NCBI GenBank assembly: GCA_002418885.1 | Contig: DIEZ01000002.1 | Span: forward strand, 1-6,702 | Reading direction: 5' to 3' | DNA: 6,702 nucleotides | Source: Syntrophaceae bacterium UBA5761 | Lineage (GTDB): Bacteria; Desulfobacterota; Syntrophia; Syntrophales; UBA4778 | Shown here: piece by piece, positions 6,652 through 6,702 of the stretch | Numbering within the stretch: position 1 is the first letter of the stretch | Layout of the letters: each line of letters starts with the position of its first letter | Program-made: the position numbers and the translations under genes | The notes under the pieces: generated by a model | Databases searched by the model: none | Seen by the model: only the letters and a program-made list of their open reading frames with translations | Told to the model about the DNA's origin: nothing

Positions 6652-6702
6652 TTACATCTGCAGTAATTCACGCGCAACGATAAGCCGTCTGATTTCCGAC
6701 GT
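6652..6702 (-). CDS. C-terminal end of a second acyl-CoA dehydrogenase (partial)
   Basis: The last 16 codons of a gene that enters from beyond the right edge read TSEIRRLIVARELLQM and end at TAA (6654-6652). This matches the C-terminal helix of acyl-CoA dehydrogenases and parallels TSEIQRLIIAREVLA at the end of the dehydrogenase at 561-1712. The residue before GTSE, where short- and medium-chain enzymes have the catalytic Glu, lies outside the window, so its active-site type cannot be judged. The stop is 13 bp from the MaoC start, which makes it the upstream partner in the same operon. Confidence 0.85.
   Translation of the reverse strand, partial: TSEIRRLIVARELLQM

Overview
The window reads as part of a catabolic acyl-CoA (beta-oxidation-like) gene cluster, encoded almost entirely on the minus strand, with a decayed transposase at its left edge. 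Base composition is mixed, Shine-Dalgarno sites are strong, and the set of families is acyl-CoA dehydrogenase, MaoC hydratase, SCP2-type thiolases, a DUF35 Zn-ribbon/OB-fold protein and a Cat1-type CoA-transferase. That set is typical of anaerobic or syntrophic bacteria that degrade organic acids, aromatics or hydrocarbons. Desulfobacterota (former Deltaproteobacteria) is my best guess, but this is inferred from gene content only; no marker gene is present.

Layout in the direction of transcription (right to left): the last 16 codons of an acyl-CoA dehydrogenase (6652-6702); a MaoC-type hydratase (6186-6638); a thiolase-like protein with no nucleophilic cysteine (4972-6114); a thiolase-like protein that keeps it (3793-4959); a DUF35 protein (3310-3771); a 184-bp gap; an acetyl-CoA hydrolase/transferase-family CoA-transferase (1788-3125); a clear intrinsic terminator (1742-1773); and a second acyl-CoA dehydrogenase (561-1712). 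On the plus strand, 1-about 540 holds the remains of an IS1380-like transposase with a frameshift, an in-frame stop and a missing 3' half. It ends about 20 bp from the dehydrogenase stop codon.

How the genes may work together (inference): the CoA-transferase activates a carboxylic acid or recycles CoA, the flavin dehydrogenases make the 2-enoyl-CoA, and MaoC hydrates it. A three-part complex of Cys-bearing thiolase, Cys-less thiolase paralogue and DUF35 protein would then cleave (or form) a C-C bond. No 3-hydroxyacyl-CoA dehydrogenase, ETF or acyl-CoA ligase lies in the window. The substrate cannot be read from the sequence.

The most interesting element is the thiolase pair. The two adjacent paralogues differ at the nucleophile, both replace the usual GHP histidine with Asn-Pro, and both sit next to a DUF35 partner. 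This recalls the benzoylsuccinyl-CoA thiolase BbsAB, the archaeal thiolase/HMG-CoA synthase complex and the steroid aldolase Ltp2-ChsH2, but matches none of them fully in gene content. There are no tRNA, rRNA or CRISPR features, and no stretch over 300 bp lacks a gene or gene remnant.
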